NCBI RefSeq assembly: GCF_900172365.1
Contig: NZ_FWFJ01000009.1
Coordinates: forward strand, 1 to 64,000
DNA from: Roseovarius gaetbuli
Lineage (GTDB): Bacteria > Pseudomonadota > Alphaproteobacteria > Rhodobacterales > Rhodobacteraceae
Direction: 5' to 3'
Length of the DNA stretch: 64,000 bases
In this document: positions 8,344 to 16,366 of the stretch, piece by piece
How the letters are laid out: the number at the start of each line of letters is the position of its first letter
Numbering within the stretch: the stretch's first letter is position 1
Translations under genes and position numbers: made by a program
The notes under the pieces: model-generated
Told to the model about the DNA's origin: nothing
What the model saw: the letters and a program-made list of their open reading frames with translations, nothing else
Databases searched by the model: none

Positions 8344-9309
8344 ATGTCGGACAAGCCCGTTATCTGGATTCCGCGCCGTCTTTCCGATGCGACGCTGGCG
8401 CGTGCGCGCCGCGACTACGAGGTCATCGTAAACGAGGATGACACCCCCGGCAGTGCCGAGGATATCATTGCGATGAGCGGCCGTGTTGATGGCATGATCC
8501 CCTGTCATTCCGAGCATTTCAGCGCCGAGGTCGTGGCCAAGCTTGATCCGCGCCTGCGAATCGTCGCCAATCATTCGGTCGGGGTTGATCACTGCGACCT
8601 ACCCGCGCTTAAATCGCATGGTGTGGTGGTGACCAACACGCCGGATGTTCTATCGGATGCCACCGCCGAGATTGCCATGCTGTTGATGCTTGGCGCCGCG
8701 CGCCATGCGGTGGCCGGGGACCGGATCGTGCGCACCGGCGCATGGGATAGCTGGTCACCGTCCTTCATGGTCGGCAAACAGGTCACCGGCGCGCGCATCG
8801 GGATTGTCGGAATGGGCCGCGTCGGCCGGGCGTTCGCGCGCAAGGCACGTGGGTTCGACATGGAAATCCATTACCACAACCGCTCGCGTCTTTCGCCCGA
8901 GGATGAAGCAGGGGCCATCTTTCACGCCGATGTCGATAGCCTGCTTGAGGTCTCTGATTTCCTGTCGCTTCATTGCCCGGCGACGCCTGAAACGCGGAAA
9001 TTCCTGAATGCGGAACGGCTGGCGCGCTTGCCCGAGGGGGCAGTGATCGTCAATACCGCACGCGGCGCTTTGATCGACGAAGCCGCGCTTTTGGATGCGC
9101 TCGATTCCGGTCATATCGCCTCCGCAGGGCTTGATTGCTTTGAGGTTGAACCCGGCGGCAATCCGGCCTTTGCGAGCCATGACAACATCTTCATGCTGCC
9201 CCATATCGGCAGCGCCACCCGCGCCACGCGCGACGCCATGGGATTTCGGGCTCTCGACAATCTTGATGCGTTTTTTGCGGGCAAAGAACCGGGTGATCGG
9301 CTGGTTTAA
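8344..9309 (+). CDS. D-2-hydroxyacid dehydrogenase (NAD(P)-dependent)
   Basis: Cytoplasmic oxidoreductase of the D-isomer 2-hydroxyacid dehydrogenase family, 321 residues, typical length. The Rossmann motif GIVGMGRVG is at about 156-164. The catalytic set is present: Arg in VNTARGALIDE near 240, Glu in CFEVEP near 265, and His in LPHIGSAT near 286. Such enzymes interconvert 2-keto acids and D-hydroxy acids, often glyoxylate or hydroxypyruvate. The operon position after an importer and amidase suggests it handles the carbon skeleton released by them. A hairpin follows the stop. Confidence 0.9.
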   Translation: MSDKPVIWIPRRLSDATLARARRDYEVIVNEDDTPGSAEDIIAMSGRVDGMIPCHSEHFSAEVVAKLDPRLRIVANHSVGVDHCDLPALKSHGVVVTNTPDVLSDATAEIAMLLMLGAARHAVAGDRIVRTGAWDSWSPSFMVGKQVTGARIGIVGMGRVGRAFARKARGFDMEIHYHNRSRLSPEDEAGAIFHADVDSLLEVSDFLSLHCPATPETRKFLNAERLARLPEGAVIVNTARGALIDEAALLDALDSGHIASAGLDCFEVEPGGNPAFASHDNIFMLPHIGSATRATRDAMGFRALDNLDAFFAGKEPGDRLV

Positions 9310-9331
9310 GCCGCGGCTACGTTGAACCTTT

Positions 9332-9354
9332 AGAGGCGCCAACACGGCGCCTCT
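9332..9354 (+). terminator. Hairpin after the dehydrogenase, probable terminator
   Basis: AGAGGCGCC (9332-9340) pairs perfectly with GGCGCCTCT (9346-9354) around a five-base loop. No T-run follows directly, so it may be a processing or stabilising structure or a weak terminator ending the dctPQM-amidase operon. Confidence 0.5.
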
Positions 9355-9360
9355 GGCACG

Positions 9361-9483
9361 TTTGGTCAGCTTGCGGCATGCGGCATGCGGCATGCGGCCG
9401 AAGAATCATCTTACCTGCCCCCTTCAACTCCATTTGCATTCGGCGCTTGTTGGCGAGACAATACCCATAAGGGTCTTATTGTC
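9361..9483 (+). promoter_or_regulatory. Candidate control region of the tdm-like gene
   Basis: Two possible operators are visible. TTTGGTC at 9361-9367 matches motifs found upstream of three other units in the region. A longer inverted repeat follows at 9457-9483: GACAATA (9457-9463) pairs with TATTGTC (9477-9483), with CCC/GGG also paired inside. The rest up to the gene start at 9575 carries no other feature I can support. Confidence 0.4.
9373..9398. repeat. Heptanucleotide tandem repeat
   Basis: The unit GCGGCAT occurs three times head to tail (9373-9393) and continues with a partial GCGGC. It lies about 180 bases upstream of the tdm-like gene. It is the only short tandem array of this kind I noticed in the window's intergenic DNA. 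Confidence 0.8.
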
Positions 9484-9574
9484 CGATTTTGTTTGCTGTG
9501 GCCGCTCGCATCTGTATTCTTATCAATAAATATTTATGCCGCTCATGCAACATCCCGGAGTGTGGAGGAATGCA

Positions 9575-11944
9575 ATGCTAGACCAATATCCCAGGGTGCA
9601 GCCGGGCCCGCCAAAGCCCAGCAGAATTATCCAGCCGCAGGTGTTCTCGCTGCCGCCGGGGACCGAGCGGTATACCGTCGCGGCGCAGGGTGCCGCGCTT
9701 ATCCCGGTTGAAACCGGCGATCAGATCAGCATCATCAACGATGAGGGCGGACAGCACTGCGAGGTTGTGGTCAGTGACCCCAAGGGAAGGATTGATGCGG
9801 GCATTATCGGCGCAATGGCCCAGGGTGACGCGAGCGGGTTGAAGGCGCTATTGGCTGGCGATAATCAATCCCTGCGCGGGCTGCGCATGGGGCTTGATGC
9901 GCGCGGCATTGACCTTGCACAGGCGTCGGCGGTGCATCTGTTTGAGGCAACGACACCTGCCGGAACGCAGGCACAGTTCACGGCCCTGCGCGATGGCGCC
10001 GTGATCATTGCCGCCCCCGGTGGCGTGATGGATCTTGAAGCCCAGAATACCGCGACCCCGCTGACCGTGATGGTGAAGCGCGCGGTTCTCAAAAGCCACG
10101 TGCGGTTTGAGTTGCCCGACCCGCTTGCAGACCCGCTCGCGGATATCCGGGTGCACACCCAAACCGCCGAGGCGTATTTTGTCAAAGCCGGGGACTATAT
10201 CCAGATCATTGACGTGGATGGACGGCAATGCACTGATTTTGAATGCTTTTCCGCGCGCAAACTGGACAAGGGCATCGAACATGCCCTTGATGTGACCACC
10301 ACGCGCACCTTGATGGGCCACGCCTATCCGATGCCCGGCCTGCACGCGAAATACTATGATCAGGAAATGCTTCCGCTGGTCGAAGTCGTGCAGGACACCT
10401 GCGGGCGCCATGATGCCTTTGCCCTAGCCTGTGCTGCGAAATATTACGACGATATCGGCTATCCGGGGCATGTGAACTGTTCGGACAACTTCAACACGGC
10501 GCTGTCGGCCTTTAACGTCACCGGGCGGCCCGGCTGGATGGCGATCAACTTTTTCTTCAACACCGCCATCGACGATCACGGCGTCATGTATGCTGATGAG
10601 CCTTGGTCGCGCCCCGGTGATTACGTTCTGCTGCGCGCGCTGACCGATATCGTCTGCGTCAGCTCGGCCTGCCCGGATGACACCACGCCCGCAAACGGCT
10701 GGAACCCGACCGACATTCACATCCGCACCTATAGCGGCAAAGAAACCTTTCAGCGGTCGATCGCGACGCGCACCACCCCAGATTCGGAGCCGAAAATGAC
10801 AAAGCAGACCGGTTTTCACGACAGCTTTGCCAAGCACACGCGGAATTTCATCGAGTATAACGGCTATTGGCTGGCAAATTGTTTTGCCGCCGCAGGGCCG
10901 ATCGAGGAATACCACGCCTGTCGCGAGAAATGCGTGATTCTCGATCTGTCGCCCCTGCGCAAGTTCGAGATCACCGGGCCGGACGCCGAGGCGCTGTGCC
11001 AATATGCCTTTACCCGCAATATGAAGACGCTGGCAGCGGGCGGCGTTGTCTATACCGCGATGTGTTATGAACACGGCGGAATGGTTGACGACGGAACGGT
11101 GTTCCGGCTGGCGCGTGACAACTTTCGCTGGATTGGCGGGTCGGATTACGGCGGTGAATGGCTCCGCGAGATGGCCGCGAAACTTGGGCTAAAGGTTCTG
11201 ATCCGCGCCTCGACCGACCAGTTGCACAATGTCGCGGTGCAGGGCCCCGAAAGCCGCGATCTGCTGCGCAAGCTTGTCTGGACAGCGCCGCATAATCCAG
11301 AATTTGATCAGCTTGGATGGTTCCGGTTCACCCCGGCGCGGCTTCACAACGAGGCGGGAACCCCGTTTGTGTTAAGCCGCACGGGATACACCGGCGAGCT
11401 TGGCTATGAGGTGATGTGCCACCCCAAGGATTGCGCCGAGATCTTCGATGCGATCTGGGAGGCGGGACAGGCGCATGGGATCAAACCGATGGGCCTTGAG
11501 GCGCTTGATATGGTGCGCATCGAGGCCGGTTTGATCTTTGCCGGCTATGATTTTTCAGACCAGACCGATCCGTTTGAGGCGGGCATCGGGTTTACCGTGC
11601 CGCTGAAATCCAAAACCGATGATTTCATGGGCCGTGACGCGCTGATCCGGCGCAAGGAAAACCCGATGCGCAAGATGGTCGGCCTTGAAATCGACAGCAA
11701 TGTCGATGTGGGCCATGGCGATTGTGTACATGTAGGCCGGGCGCAGGTGGGCGAGGTGACTTCGGCCATGCGCTCGCCGCTTTTGGGCAAGAACATCGCC
11801 CTTGCGCGGGTCGATGTGGCGCATGCCGATGCCGGGACCGAGCTTGAGATTGGCAAACTTGACGGCCACCAAAAGCGTATCCCGGCAAAGATTGCCGAAA
11901 ACCTTGCGGCCTATGATCCGAAAAAGGAACGCCCGCGATCATGA
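9575..11944 (+). CDS. tdm: Trimethylamine N-oxide demethylase-like protein (DUF1989-GcvT fusion)
   Basis: A 789-residue fusion of an N-terminal DUF1989 region and a C-terminal GcvT-like tetrahydrofolate-binding domain, the architecture of bacterial Tdm. Tdm splits trimethylamine N-oxide to dimethylamine and formaldehyde; the second domain captures the one-carbon unit on tetrahydrofolate. Cys276, His279 (in QDTCGRHD) and Cys360 are plausible zinc ligands. The GcvT part begins near residue 414 and includes the EITGPDAEAL and VQGPESRDLL segments. I start at 9575 because GGAGG lies six bases upstream; an in-frame ATG at 9536 has no such site. A tmm gene about 9 kb away supports the assignment. 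A related DUF1989-GcvT enzyme with another substrate remains possible. Confidence 0.7.
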   Translation: MLDQYPRVQPGPPKPSRIIQPQVFSLPPGTERYTVAAQGAALIPVETGDQISIINDEGGQHCEVVVSDPKGRIDAGIIGAMAQGDASGLKALLAGDNQSLRGLRMGLDARGIDLAQASAVHLFEATTPAGTQAQFTALRDGAVIIAAPGGVMDLEAQNTATPLTVMVKRAVLKSHVRFELPDPLADPLADIRVHTQTAEAYFVKAGDYIQIIDVDGRQCTDFECFSARKLDKGIEHALDVTTTRTLMGHAYPMPGLHAKYYDQEMLPLVEVVQDTCGRHDAFALACAAKYYDDIGYPGHVNCSDNFNTALSAFNVTGRPGWMAINFFFNTAIDDHGVMYADEPWSRPGDYVLLRALTDIVCVSSACPDDTTPANGWNPTDIHIRTYSGKETFQRSIATRTTPDSEPKMTKQTGFHDSFAKHTRNFIEYNGYWLANCFAAAGPIEEYHACREKCVILDLSPLRKFEITGPDAEALCQYAFTRNMKTLAAGGVVYTAMCYEHGGMVDDGTVFRLARDNFRWIGGSDYGGEWLREMAAKLGLKVLIRASTDQLHNVAVQGPESRDLLRKLVWTAPHNPEFDQLGWFRFTPARLHNEAGTPFVLSRTGYTGELGYEVMCHPKDCAEIFDAIWEAGQAHGIKPMGLEALDMVRIEAGLIFAGYDFSDQTDPFEAGIGFTVPLKSKTDDFMGRDALIRRKENPMRKMVGLEIDSNVDVGHGDCVHVGRAQVGEVTSAMRSPLLGKNIALARVDVAHADAGTELEIGKLDGHQKRIPAKIAENLAAYDPKKERPRS

Positions 11945-12027
11945 TCAGGTTTGACCCAGCCTTTGCCCTTGCCGGGCAACACCGACGCGGGGGGTGTCCG
12001 GCTATAAGACCAGACGAGGAATGAGCT

Positions 12028-12441
12028 ATGAGCGCCCTTGAAGACCTTGGAGGAGAAGAGCGCCTGCGCGCTTTGGTCGAGACCTTTTATGATCTGGTCG
12101 AGACGCTGCCCGAGGGGTCAAACCTGCGTCGGCTGCACGGGCGCGGCCATGGCATTGATCACGCGCGGATTGAACAGTTCAATTTCCTCTCAGGGTTCCT
12201 TGGTGGTCGGCGCTATTACATGGAAAAGCACGGCCATATGGATGTGAAGCTTATGCACGCCCATGTGCCGATCCGCCAGGTTGATGCCGACAACTGGATG
12301 GTTTGCATGAACAAGGCGCTGGATGACGAGGGCCACAGCGGTCCGCATATCGACAAGCTTCGCGCGGTGTTCACGCGGATCGCGACGATACTGGTCAATG
12401 ACGTCCCCGACTGGGAAGACATCGGCGCTCGCAAAGGCTAG
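12028..12441 (+). CDS. Group II truncated haemoglobin
   Basis: A 137-residue 2/2 haemoglobin, haem-binding and cytoplasmic. The family pattern is visible: an N-terminal GGEERLRALVETFYDLV helix, the GGRRYYMEKHGH region, and MHAHVPI with the likely proximal histidine, followed by a Trp-containing G helix. Group II globins bind oxygen or NO tightly and are often linked to nitrosative or oxidative stress. It starts about 80 bases after the tdm-like gene on the same strand with GAGGA before the ATG, so co-transcription is likely. An oxygen-supply or radical-protection role beside the oxygenase-linked pathway is inference. Confidence 0.88.
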   Translation: MSALEDLGGEERLRALVETFYDLVETLPEGSNLRRLHGRGHGIDHARIEQFNFLSGFLGGRRYYMEKHGHMDVKLMHAHVPIRQVDADNWMVCMNKALDDEGHSGPHIDKLRAVFTRIATILVNDVPDWEDIGARKG

Positions 12442-12460
12442 TGCTGCGGGTGGCCCCAAT

Positions 12461-13075
12461 CTAGGGATCAACCACCAAGAGACAGGCGCCAAGAACCTTG
12501 CGGGTGTCATCATAGACGGTCGGGCGCTCGCCAAGCCAACGCGCATAAAGACGGCAACCAGCGGCCTGATCGTTCTGAAGGTTGTCGATGGCAGATCGAA
12601 TTTCGGCCGCTATCTTGCCGACGCGCGCCCGGAAATTGTCGTGATACGTGTCCCGGTGCAAGGCTTCCATCCGAAGGTGAAACAGGGAACTGCGTGCGCG
12701 CGGCGCAATGGTCATCGCGGCGATATTTGCCTCGGCATGGGTATCCCAATGCTTGGCGGCCCTTTTGAAATGGCCATGTGCCTTGGCGCCCTGCCCAGTT
12801 TTCAGAGCCAGAATACCAAGGTTCAACTGGACCGTGGCATGGCGCAAATCACTACGCGCGAAGGCAAGCTTTGCCACCCAAAAGGCGCGCCGAAAGGTCT
12901 TTGCCGCCGTTTTCCGGTCGCCTTTGGCCCAGGCGTCATTCGCGGCCTCCATCAACCCTTCCCAAAGGATATCGGCGCGGCTCCAGCCAGCCTGGCGGGC
13001 GACCTTTGCCTGTGTCGAGCCTAGGTCAAATCCCCAGATACGCGGCACGAACATGTTCATTTCCGTGTAACTCAT
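12461..13075 (-). CDS. TPR-like helical protein of unknown function
   Basis: A 204-residue, helix-rich protein with no signal peptide. The stretch from about 30 to 110 shows TPR-like spacing, with paired helices such as AWAKGDRKTAAKTFRRAF and NLGILALKTGQGAKA. I do not recognise a specific family. The start at 13075 is chosen because GGAGGG lies eight bases upstream; the frame then overlaps the 3' end of livF by 50 bases, which indicates tight coupling as the last gene of the transporter operon. It is convergent with the haemoglobin gene, 19 bases apart. A scaffold or regulatory partner of the importer is possible but unproven. Confidence 0.7.
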   Translation of the reverse strand: MSYTEMNMFVPRIWGFDLGSTQAKVARQAGWSRADILWEGLMEAANDAWAKGDRKTAAKTFRRAFWVAKLAFARSDLRHATVQLNLGILALKTGQGAKAHGHFKRAAKHWDTHAEANIAAMTIAPRARSSLFHLRMEALHRDTYHDNFRARVGKIAAEIRSAIDNLQNDQAAGCRLYARWLGERPTVYDDTRKVLGACLLVVDP

Positions 13076-13733
13076 CTGCTGGTCCCTCCAGTGCAAGGTT
13101 GCCTGTCTCAAGAACATAGGCGTGATCGGCCAGTTCAAGCGCCAGTTCGGCGTTTTGTTCGACCAGAACCACCGATAGGCCCTGGGCGTTGATCTCTTCG
13201 ATGATGACAGCGATTTCCTCGACGATCACCGGGGCAAGCCCCATTGACGGCTCGTCCATCAACAACAGCTTGGGCGCGCTCATCAGGGCCCGGCCAATCG
13301 CCAGCATCTGTTGTTCGCCACCCGACATGGTCTTGGCCATCTGGCGGCGGCGTTCCTTGAGGCGCGGAAAGCGCGTGAACACCGATTCCAGGTCGTTCTC
13401 GACGGCATCATTATCGCGACGCAGAAAGGCGCCGGTGCGCAGGTTTTCCTCGACGGTCATATCCGGGAAAATGCGCCGCCCCTCGGGGACATGCGCGATG
13501 CCCTTTGCAACGATCTTGTCCGAGGTCAGACCGTCGATGCGCTCGCCCCTGAACAAGATCTCGCCGCCGACCAGCGGCACCATGCCCGACATCGCGCGCA
13601 GGGTGCTTGTCTTGCCCGCACCATTGCCGCCGATGATCGTGACAATCCCGCCTTCGGGCACGTTCAGGGACAGGTTTCGCACGGCGGATACTTTGCCATA
13701 GCTGACCGAAACATCCTTCATCTCAAGCAACAT
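13026..13733 (-). CDS. livF: LivF-type ABC transporter ATP-binding protein
   Basis: Second ATPase of a branched-chain-amino-acid/amide type ABC importer, 235 residues. Walker A GGNGAGKTS at about 32-40, the MSGGEQQML signature, and Walker B LLLMDEPSMGL are present. The ATG at 13733 follows GGGGGTG; an in-frame TTG at 13748 is a less likely start. It overlaps livG by 11 bases. The family transports branched-chain amino acids, urea or short amides; the surrounding methylamine genes favour a small nitrogenous solute, but the ATPase itself does not decide this. Confidence 0.92.
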   Translation of the reverse strand: MLLEMKDVSVSYGKVSAVRNLSLNVPEGGIVTIIGGNGAGKTSTLRAMSGMVPLVGGEILFRGERIDGLTSDKIVAKGIAHVPEGRRIFPDMTVEENLRTGAFLRRDNDAVENDLESVFTRFPRLKERRRQMAKTMSGGEQQMLAIGRALMSAPKLLLMDEPSMGLAPVIVEEIAVIIEEINAQGLSVVLVEQNAELALELADHAYVLETGNLALEGPADELHGNEHVRAAYLGI

Positions 13734-14490
13734 GGCGCGCACCCCCAAGATAGGCTTCGATCACGGCAGGATGATGGCGAATTTCTTCGGGCCCGCCTTC
13801 GGCGAGGAACTTGCCAAAGCTCATGCAGGTGATCGTGTCACAAAGACCCATGATCGCCTGCATGTCATGTTCGACAAGCAAGATCGTAATGCCATCATCA
13901 CGCAGCTTGCGCATCAAACCCATCATCTGGCGGGTCTCTTCGGGGTTCATGCCGGTGAACGGTTCATCCAGAAGCATCACGTCAGGGTGGCTGGCATAGG
14001 CGACGGCCATGCCAAGGGCGCGTTGATGGCCATGGCTCAGGTCGCCGGCAAGATCGTCCTTCAGGTGCAACAACCCAAAGAATTCAAGCGCCTCAAGCGC
14101 GCGGGCCTCGGCGCCTTTGCGATCCTCTTTGTCCCATCCCATGATGGCGGCAAAGATGTTGGGACGAAACAGCATATGGGTGCCGACGAGGGCGTTGTCC
14201 AAGACTGAAAGTTCGCCAAAGAGTGTCGAATGCTGAAAGGTGCGTACCACGCCACGGCGCGCGACTTCGTGCATCTTGAGGCCAGAAATATCCTCGCCCC
14301 GAAGCCTTACCTGGCCTTCGGTTGGCTTGTAAAAGCCGGAAATCATGTTGAACGTCGTTGTCTTGCCCGCGCCGTTGGGGCCGATTAGACCATGGATTTC
14401 GCCGTGGTTCACCTTGAAACTCAGCCCGTCAACCGCCGTCAGGCCGCCAAAGCGCATCGTCAAATTGTCAACTTCAAGAAACTGGGTCAT
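13723..14490 (-). CDS. livG: LivG-type ABC transporter ATP-binding protein
   Basis: First ATPase of the importer, 255 residues, matching the LivG/UrtD branch that carries an inserted segment between Walker A and signature. Walker A GPNGAGKTT (about 37-45), signature LSHGHQRALG and Walker B VMLLDEPFTGM are clear; the signature reads LSHGH rather than LSGG, common in this branch. GGAGGG precedes the start. It overlaps livM by four bases and livF by eleven, so the four membrane and ATPase genes form one translationally coupled set. Confidence 0.92.
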   Translation of the reverse strand: MTQFLEVDNLTMRFGGLTAVDGLSFKVNHGEIHGLIGPNGAGKTTTFNMISGFYKPTEGQVRLRGEDISGLKMHEVARRGVVRTFQHSTLFGELSVLDNALVGTHMLFRPNIFAAIMGWDKEDRKGAEARALEALEFFGLLHLKDDLAGDLSHGHQRALGMAVAYASHPDVMLLDEPFTGMNPEETRQMMGLMRKLRDDGITILLVEHDMQAIMGLCDTITCMSFGKFLAEGGPEEIRHHPAVIEAYLGGARHVA

Positions 14491-15449
14491 GGCTTGGCCC
14501 TCCGGCTGAATATCTTCTGCACCACGCTTTCAAGTCCTTTGGGCATGAACAGGATCGACAGGATCATGATCGCGCCGTAAATCAGCGGGCGCATCTGTTC
14601 GAACCCTAGTTCGCGCAGCACGATCTCGTTCAGAACCGTCAGGACGATACAGCCGAGGATCGGCCCGTAAAACGTGCTGGTGCCGCCGACGATGGCCCAC
14701 GTCAGGACAAACACCATGACTTCGACATCAAAGCTGTTGGGGTTGATCGTCCCGATATAATGCGCAAGCAGGCCGCCGCTGATGCCGGCAAAGCCGCTGG
14801 CAATCGAAAAGGCAAGGGTCCGATAAGCGCGCAGGTTCACACCCGAGGCCTCGGCCAGTTTATCCTGCCAGTGGACCGCATGAAATGTCAGGCCGACCGG
14901 GCTTCGCTCGATCCGCCAGAGGATCCACAGGCAGGCGGCGACAACCACCACCGAAAGGTAGTAATAGCTGACCGGCTCGAAGAAATCGAAATCATAGATG
15001 CCGATCGAAAAATCCGGCATCGGGTCAATCCCCTTGATGCCTTTGGCGCCGCCAAACGGATCGCGGAACCGTTTCCACAGCAGACGGATAATCTCACCTG
15101 CGGCGAAGCTGCCGATAAGGAAATAGAACCCCTTCATCCGAAACAGCGGGAACGACAAAACAACCGCCAGCAGCGCCGAAATGATCCCGCCCAGCAAGAT
15201 GCTGACAGGCACGTAAACCCCAAGCTTCTTGGACAAAAGCGCCGAGGCATAGGCACCGACACCCATGATCACAACATGCCCCAACGACCATTCACCCGTC
15301 AGGGTCAGCAACCGATAGGACGAGACCAAGAGGATATTGATCGTCAGGAAAACGAGAATTTCCTGTTGCGAAAAGCTAAGGCCGTGGGGCAAGGCAAGAA
15401 GGGCTGCGGCGCCGGCCAGAAAGATCAAAAAGTTACGCACGATCAGCAC
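14487..15449 (-). CDS. livM: LivM-type ABC transporter permease
   Basis: Inner-membrane permease, 320 residues, with about nine to ten hydrophobic segments. Family landmarks include the LTGEWSLGHVVIMGVGAYASA loop near residues 49-69 and the GGTSTFYGPILG segment near 256-267, which couple to the ATPases. It overlaps the upstream livH by 17 bases. It should pair with LivH as a heterodimer and import the solute delivered by the binding protein encoded further upstream. Confidence 0.92.
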   Translation of the reverse strand: MLIVRNFLIFLAGAAALLALPHGLSFSQQEILVFLTINILLVSSYRLLTLTGEWSLGHVVIMGVGAYASALLSKKLGVYVPVSILLGGIISALLAVVLSFPLFRMKGFYFLIGSFAAGEIIRLLWKRFRDPFGGAKGIKGIDPMPDFSIGIYDFDFFEPVSYYYLSVVVVAACLWILWRIERSPVGLTFHAVHWQDKLAEASGVNLRAYRTLAFSIASGFAGISGGLLAHYIGTINPNSFDVEVMVFVLTWAIVGGTSTFYGPILGCIVLTVLNEIVLRELGFEQMRPLIYGAIMILSILFMPKGLESVVQKIFSRRAKP

Positions 15450-16302
15450 TCCCGAACAGGCCCGTCGGCTTGACGATGAGCACCAGCAACATCAGGCTCA
15501 GCCCGGTAATGTCGGCGATCACCCCGTCAAAGAAGGTGGTCACGAAGGTATGCACAATCGCATAGACGACCGAGGCAATGACCGCCCCCTCCAACGATCC
15601 GACCCCACCGACGATGATCACGATAAAGGCCGTGACGATGACCGAATGGCCCATATGCGGGTTGACCGACACCAAGGGTGCCGTGAGGGCCCCGGCGATC
15701 CCTGCCAGCCCTGCGCCGATGAACATCGCGATGCGCGCGGTCTGGTTGATTGAAATGCCCTGCAACGCCGCCGCTTCCGGGTCTTGCGCCGCAGCCCTGA
15801 GCGCCCAGCCAAATCGCGTCTTTTTCAGGAATATCCAAAGCGCGCTGAGCAAGACCACTGCGGCGATGATCACGAACAGGCGGGCCATCGGCAGGCGCAC
15901 GCGCTCTGAGAATTCGATGACATGCTGCGTGACCGGCGGAATATGCTCCATCCGCACGCCGAACCCCATGCTGGCCAGGGCCTGCATGATCATCAGGAAC
16001 CCGATCGAGGCCACCAAGCCGCCAAGCGGGTTGTCCTTCAACGGGCGGAAAAGCGTCCGCTCCATCAGCAAACCAAGACAGCCGACAAACAACAGCCCCG
16101 CCGCCACGGCAATCATGAACGGCAGCTCAAAATCGGAATAGAACAGCACGACCGAATAGGCGCCCGCCATGTAAAGCTCGCCATGGGCGAAGTTGATCAC
16201 GCCCATAACGCCGAAGATGAGCACAAGGCCCACGGCGATAAGCGAGATATAGCTAGCAGCGTACACAGCATTCAGGCCGGTCTGCGCGAGAAGGTCCAGC
16301 AT
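15433..16302 (-). CDS. livH: LivH-type ABC transporter permease
   Basis: Inner-membrane permease, 289 residues, with about eight hydrophobic segments. The VMGVINFAHGELYMAGAYS region near 31-49 and the GGVGSLEGAVIAS segment near 227-239 are diagnostic for LivH/UrtB permeases. The start codon has only a weak AAGAGAT ribosome binding site, and a strong hairpin separates it from the binding-protein gene. Both would keep permease levels below those of the binding protein. Confidence 0.92.
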   Translation of the reverse strand: MLDLLAQTGLNAVYAASYISLIAVGLVLIFGVMGVINFAHGELYMAGAYSVVLFYSDFELPFMIAVAAGLLFVGCLGLLMERTLFRPLKDNPLGGLVASIGFLMIMQALASMGFGVRMEHIPPVTQHVIEFSERVRLPMARLFVIIAAVVLLSALWIFLKKTRFGWALRAAAQDPEAAALQGISINQTARIAMFIGAGLAGIAGALTAPLVSVNPHMGHSVIVTAFIVIIVGGVGSLEGAVIASVVYAIVHTFVTTFFDGVIADITGLSLMLLVLIVKPTGLFGSADRA

Positions 16303-16332
16303 CGTTTAAATCTCTTCATGTCAAGAAAGTGC

Positions 16333-16356
16333 GGCGGCACAGACACCTGCGCCGCC
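16333..16356 (-). terminator. Intercistronic hairpin between binding protein and livH
   Basis: On the minus strand GGCGGCGCAG pairs with CTGTGCCGCC, ten base pairs with one G-T pair and a four-base loop. A modest T-rich tract (ACTTTCTT) follows. It lies eleven bases after the binding-protein stop. Position and strength fit partial termination or 3' protection of the binding-protein message. Confidence 0.65.
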
Positions 16357-16366
16357 GTTGCAGAAA

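Noticed and set aside
9536..9575. Earlier ATG for the tdm-like gene
   Set aside because: No ribosome binding site precedes 9536, while GGAGG precedes 9575.
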